A stretch of 60,398 nucleotides of DNA from Clostridium sp. CAG:440 (GTDB lineage Bacteria; Bacillota; Clostridia; TANB77; CAG-508). Positions 58,201 through 60,398 of the stretch are shown here, in pieces. The stretch is from contig FR898635.1 in the NCBI GenBank assembly GCA_000437215.1, forward strand, positions 1 to 60,398, written 5' to 3'. Numbering within the stretch: the first letter of the stretch is position 1; each line of letters begins with the position of its first letter. Under the pieces are notes generated by a model. It was not told where the DNA came from. It did not search any database and saw only the letters and a program-made list of their open reading frames with translations. A program made the translations under genes and the position numbers.

Positions 58201-59063
58201 CTTCCTTGTAATTTTTCATCTGTATCATCTTCACGCCATTGAAAATCAACTTCTTCTTCATCTCTTTTATCTTCATCTATTATTTTGCATATAAATAAAT
58301 TTAATATCTTATTAAATGCATTTGGCTTGTCTGAAACCGCATTATGCCTTAAAATTTCTGCAAATTGGTTAAAAATTCTTCCACTATCATCTTGACTTAG
58401 TTCTTTTAGCTGTCCTCTTCTTAAGGATTTATTCTCAAAATCATAACAATTTACCCATTCCTCAAAAATACCATTATCGTAAAAATTTTTATTCCAATAA
58501 TCATAAATTTCTTTTTGATTATTAAGTTCATTCCATATCTTATCTACTTTAACAATTGAATTTTTGTATTCTATTTTCTCATTTATTAATTTAGAAGTAT
58601 ATAGGCATAAATATTCAGCTGATTTATCTTGAATATAATAAGAAAAAAGTTGTCCCCCGTAATTTAACATTCTTTTCTGTTCTTTTTTATATTCTTCGCC
58701 CCATGTTTTACATTCAATCATTATATATGCTTTATTATCTTTAAAAATTAGAATATCTAATTTTCCTTTTTCTTTTCTTCCAAGTGGAAATTTGTGTTCT
58801 AAAGATAAATCTTCAGGATTATATCCCTTTTCCAATATTCTATCTATACACTCTAAAACAACAAAATTTTCTGAATTTTCAAAATTACTAGTAGTTAGAT
58901 CTCCTATTTTGATCAAATTTCCATAATTTATTTTTTGTTCTTCGAAATTAATATTTATAATATATCCATTATAGTTTTTTTCAAAAATGTCTTTAACCCC
59001 ATCTTTAGGATAATAATTTAATTTTAATAACAATTTTTTTATTTGTTCATTAGATATCTTCAT
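55254..59063 (-). CDS. fused restriction-modification-specificity protein (type IIG/BcgI-like)
   Basis: A 1269-residue single-chain R-M enzyme. N-terminal nuclease-like part: GKLDILIF...IECKT (PD-D/ExK, near 92-118). Adenine-N6 methyltransferase: FFTPVPIAKFI (motif X, near 402), DYASGSGHFLTEYM (motif I, near 440), IVIANPPYS (motif IV NPPY, near 555). From about 890 it is HsdS-like with two target recognition domains and a conserved NVNGAGIGGINQENLKNILIPVPP, then LCELITDGTHNTP and VIGMGVPNLHLNKIKEVKIPV. It should methylate adenine in a split target and cut unmodified DNA. No separate hsdR gene follows. GGGGGAAATAAA precedes the start. Confidence 0.9.
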   Translation of the reverse strand: MKISNEQIKKLLLKLNYYPKDGVKDIFEKNYNGYIININFEEQKINYGNLIKIGDLTTSNFENSENFVVLECIDRILEKGYNPEDLSLEHKFPLGRKEKGKLDILIFKDNKAYIMIECKTWGEEYKKEQKRMLNYGGQLFSYYIQDKSAEYLCLYTSKLINEKIEYKNSIVKVDKIWNELNNQKEIYDYWNKNFYDNGIFEEWVNCYDFENKSLRRGQLKELSQDDSGRIFNQFAEILRHNAVSDKPNAFNKILNLFICKIIDEDKRDEEEVDFQWREDDTDEKLQGRLNNLYKRGMKKFLEIEVTDYSEEDLKNKLANIHEENTKNQIEEMFQKLRLQKNPEFAFKEVYNEQSFKMNGIVVKEIVELLQPYQFRYSHKQQFLGDFFELLLNTSIKQEAGQFFTPVPIAKFIISSIPIKEIIDKKINNDENNILPIAIDYASGSGHFLTEYMDELQKVISKYDSTNIRREAKDNINLWKQGEFKWANDCVYGIEADYRLVKTTKVSSFLNGDGDANIIRANGLDNFEKSKDYKGILKEYSKENHQDNKQFDIVIANPPYSVSSFKNTLENGKDSFELYKYLTDDSSEIECLFIERTKQLLKTGGIAGIILPISILTNSGIYIPTRELLFKYFRVAAITEFGSNTFMATGTNTVTLFLERREDIFHKNIEYALNNFIDNPQDFTINGITSIVSKYLEDVYENIDITDYLSIFRKIPNKNILKHNFYKEYKNHVINTILKSKKSLDRIDIDELIVNTIISTEREKLFNYILMCNDMTTIIKVKSKQKQDEKDFLGYEFSNRRGSEGIKIYRDEKGNHVTSLYDDNCDDNSLKANYYVKNALLNKQIDIKEEISKNIKIVKTTDLLDFTKVIFDKSISLINKKKIKFNSNYSNMKLGNLLDTIEVGDRPRGGVSKYKTGIISIGGEHIGLNQKLDLKNKKYVPKDFYDKANTGKINGGDILICKDGALSGKICKIPNKINEEMLANEHVYIIRTNQNVSQDYLFYILGSKKGQEILKANVNGAGIGGINQENLKNILIPVPPTNIQDKFTKRANEIQEQKKNIEEKIKDYFNEKNKLINSTFNTKTYNTLDEICELITDGTHNTPEYTKNGIPFLSATNVINKKIDWDNIKYVSNQLHEKLSKRISPKLNDILIAKNGTIGYAAIVDRDIPFDVYVSLAVLRTKNNILPEYVLEVINSETIRNEFLNKVIGMGVPNLHLNKIKEVKIPVVNYDEQEKFVKDISIINDKISRCEKEILKLDEDMEENIKTICN

Positions 59064-59177
59064 TTTATTTCCCCCATGGCATTATATCATAAAAAAATTT
59101 TTTTGCATAGCCCTTTTCGACATTTTTTTCAATCCTATAAATTACTTATCTCAAGCATATTTTCGCCATTTTAGTGC

Positions 59178-59801
59178 TTAATTTCTTCCAAAAAATTCAT
59201 CATATATGTAACCGTCTTTTATATACTTCTCTGTCAATTCCATTTTGTATTTTACTAATAGTTCTAAATACTTTTGTTTAAATACATTTTTACAAAGCCA
59301 TTCCACTCCTCCTTTTGAAATTATCACTTTATTATTTATTAAAAATTTATATTCACTCAATCCACAGTCACACAGTTTCTTAATTGCTTTTCTAACAGTA
59401 ATATCTTTTCTATTAAAATACTTACATAATTGTTTTATATTCATATCTTCATTCCACCAATTTTCATCGTGATCCACCTTCAGAAATTCTTCATATAATT
59501 TAATTCTTGTTTCAAAAAAATCTACATCAGCATCAATTAATGATTTTTCTTTTTGAAAATATACTCGCTTTAACCATTCATATCCCTCTATTAAAATAAA
59601 ATATTTTCTACTTCTAATTTTCTCACTTCTCCATCTACATGTTGGATGTTTTTTTACCATAACATCTACAGCTTTTCTTAAATCCATATGAGTTATTTCT
59701 TTTCCATGTTTAGTTGTTATTCCTAATGAATGTAGTCTCTTTAAAATTTTGTTATAAGATAAGAAAATACTATCTAAAACTTGCTCTGAATCTCTTCTCA
59801 T
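59178..59801 (-). CDS. hypothetical protein, possible winged-helix replication/transfer protein
   Basis: A 207-residue basic protein (many Lys, Arg). Residues about 130-170 (MNIKQLCKYFNRKDITVRKAIKKLCDCGL) look like a winged helix; residues 25-60 (ITTKHGKEITHMDLRKAVDV) may be another. No family recognised. It lies between a DnaC-like ATPase gene and the R-M gene, all on the minus strand, so a role in replication, transfer or control of a mobile element is plausible, not shown. The upstream region (59820-60055) is rich in hairpins. Confidence 0.6.
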   Translation of the reverse strand: MRRDSEQVLDSIFLSYNKILKRLHSLGITTKHGKEITHMDLRKAVDVMVKKHPTCRWRSEKIRSRKYFILIEGYEWLKRVYFQKEKSLIDADVDFFETRIKLYEEFLKVDHDENWWNEDMNIKQLCKYFNRKDITVRKAIKKLCDCGLSEYKFLINNKVIISKGGVEWLCKNVFKQKYLELLVKYKMELTEKYIKDGYIYDEFFGRN

Positions 59802-60132
59802 TTTTTCATCACTTCCTTAATATAAAATTTATTAATGCTAGTTTACAAAGCATTAATAATTAGCAAAATTTATTTTGCTCGAATTTTAGGTAGTATTTTT
59901 TAGTACCTAATATTCGCCAGCCTGGTGTCTTGACACCTTTTTTGCTGTTTAGGGCAAAATGCCCTAAAACCTTTTTAGCTCTCCGAGGGATATTTTTATT
60001 ATAAAAATTAGGACAAATATGTACAAAAATTTATACTTTCTTGTCCTAATTTTTTCATTCATTTCTATTTACCTTTTTGAAAAAATCAATTATAATTTTT
60101 ATATAAAATATTTAAAAAAGTTATCTTTTTAG
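59802..60132. other. hairpin-rich intergenic region, 331 bp
   Basis: No gene. Hairpins in order: TTAGGTA/TACCTAA (59886-59910); CCAG/CTGG (59917-59925); GGTGTC/GACACC (59924-59937); TTTAGGGCA/TGCCCTAAA with 3-base loop (59948-59968); AATTAGGACAA/TTGTCCTAATT (60006-60016 with 60041-60051). The last can end the DnaC-like transcript. The others resemble a structured leader or a replication/transfer origin of a mobile element, function unknown. Confidence 0.6.
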
Positions 60133-60398
60133 TTAGTTATTGTTACCGCAATTACTAACTTTTTTCTTTTGAATTCTATGATCTATATCATCAATCTTTA
60201 CTAAATAGCACATCTCATATAGTCGAGAAATGATTGACTTTGCTGTTTCAATTTCTTCATTAATACTTAACCTTTTTACTAGAGAATTTTGATTATAATT
60301 TGTTGTTATAATTACTGGTAAATTATTTTCATATCTACTATTTATGATAGTAAATAATTTTTCTAATCCCCATTCACTTGGCTTTTCTTTCCCTAAAT
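60133..60398 (-). CDS. DnaC/IstB-type ATPase, C-terminal part (5-prime end outside window)
   Basis: A partial frame of 87 residues plus stop, running off the right edge. It reads LGKEKPSEWGLEKLFTIINS, PVIITTNY (sensor I with Asn) and RLSINEEIETAKSIISRLYE, the C-terminal half of a DnaC/DnaI/IstB-like AAA+ ATPase that loads helicase or assists transposition. The reading ends in KKVSNCGNNN at 60133. With the neighbouring hypothetical gene it marks a mobile-element replication module, commonly seen in phages, ICEs and plasmids. Confidence 0.8.
   Translation of the reverse strand, partial: LGKEKPSEWGLEKLFTIINSRYENNLPVIITTNYNQNSLVKRLSINEEIETAKSIISRLYEMCYLVKIDDIDHRIQKKKVSNCGNNN

Noticed and set aside
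1..60398. CRISPR arrays and tRNA genes
   Set aside because: No regular short repeats with unique spacers and no clover-leaf with a GGTTCRA-type arm were found by reading.

Overview
The window is very AT-rich Gram-positive (Firmicutes, Clostridia-type) chromosome. Evidence: SpoVD/PBP2B-like PBP with PASTA domains, sortase and LPKTG protein, the gdpP-rplI-dnaB order, an OLE-type RNA with its OapA partner, and strong GGAGG ribosome sites with consensus sigma-A promoters. Most genes are on the minus strand. All calls are by reading; no database search was run.

Layout. 0-10 kb: rpsU, an XRE regulator, an M15 peptidase, sortase, rsmA, a class B PBP, an unknown HExxH protein, a GltD-like oxidoreductase, a type-4 uracil-DNA glycosylase and an S66 carboxypeptidase. 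10-25 kb: pgeF, addB, a small membrane protein, ftsH, tilS, a RAYT-type transposase, dnaB, rplI, gdpP and topA, with two families of palindromic repeats. 25-32 kb: an LPKTG-anchored cohesin protein and a 1702-residue dockerin protein. 32-35 kb: SDR, oapA, OLE RNA and tmk. 35-38 kb: a GT2 synthase plus GH5 glucanase pair. 38-47 kb: two surface proteins, one of 2330 residues. 47-50 kb: housekeeping genes. 50-60 kb: an accessory block (helicase, Fic, GIY-YIG, fused restriction-modification protein, and replication-type genes at the right edge).

Main observation. Six genes are each split by exactly one +1 frameshift, and all six breaks are the same: an in-frame CGG followed by A (CGGA), after which reading resumes at GGA. 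Skipping the C restores family motifs: GGGGH in GdpP, CPNRDG in the radical-SAM protein, DGIFG in the peptidoglycan-binding domain, and the GGIVG repeat in the giant surface protein. Reading every ccg/cgg on both strands I found no other in-frame CGG in any gene, although out-of-frame CGGA (for example GAC GGA) is common. The pattern suggests that CGG is unassigned in this organism and that CGGA works as a general +1 frameshift or four-base glycine signal. If so, these six genes are intact and not pseudogenes. Sequencing error cannot be formally excluded from one sequence but would have to hit the same in-frame four bases six times.

Other notable features: a REP-like repeat pair translated inside TilS next to a RAYT gene; a 114-bp inverted-repeat element whose end supplies the stop codon of two genes; a cohesin/dockerin pair on the cell surface; a hairpin between the gdpP ribosome site and its start; and a probably leaderless radical-SAM gene.
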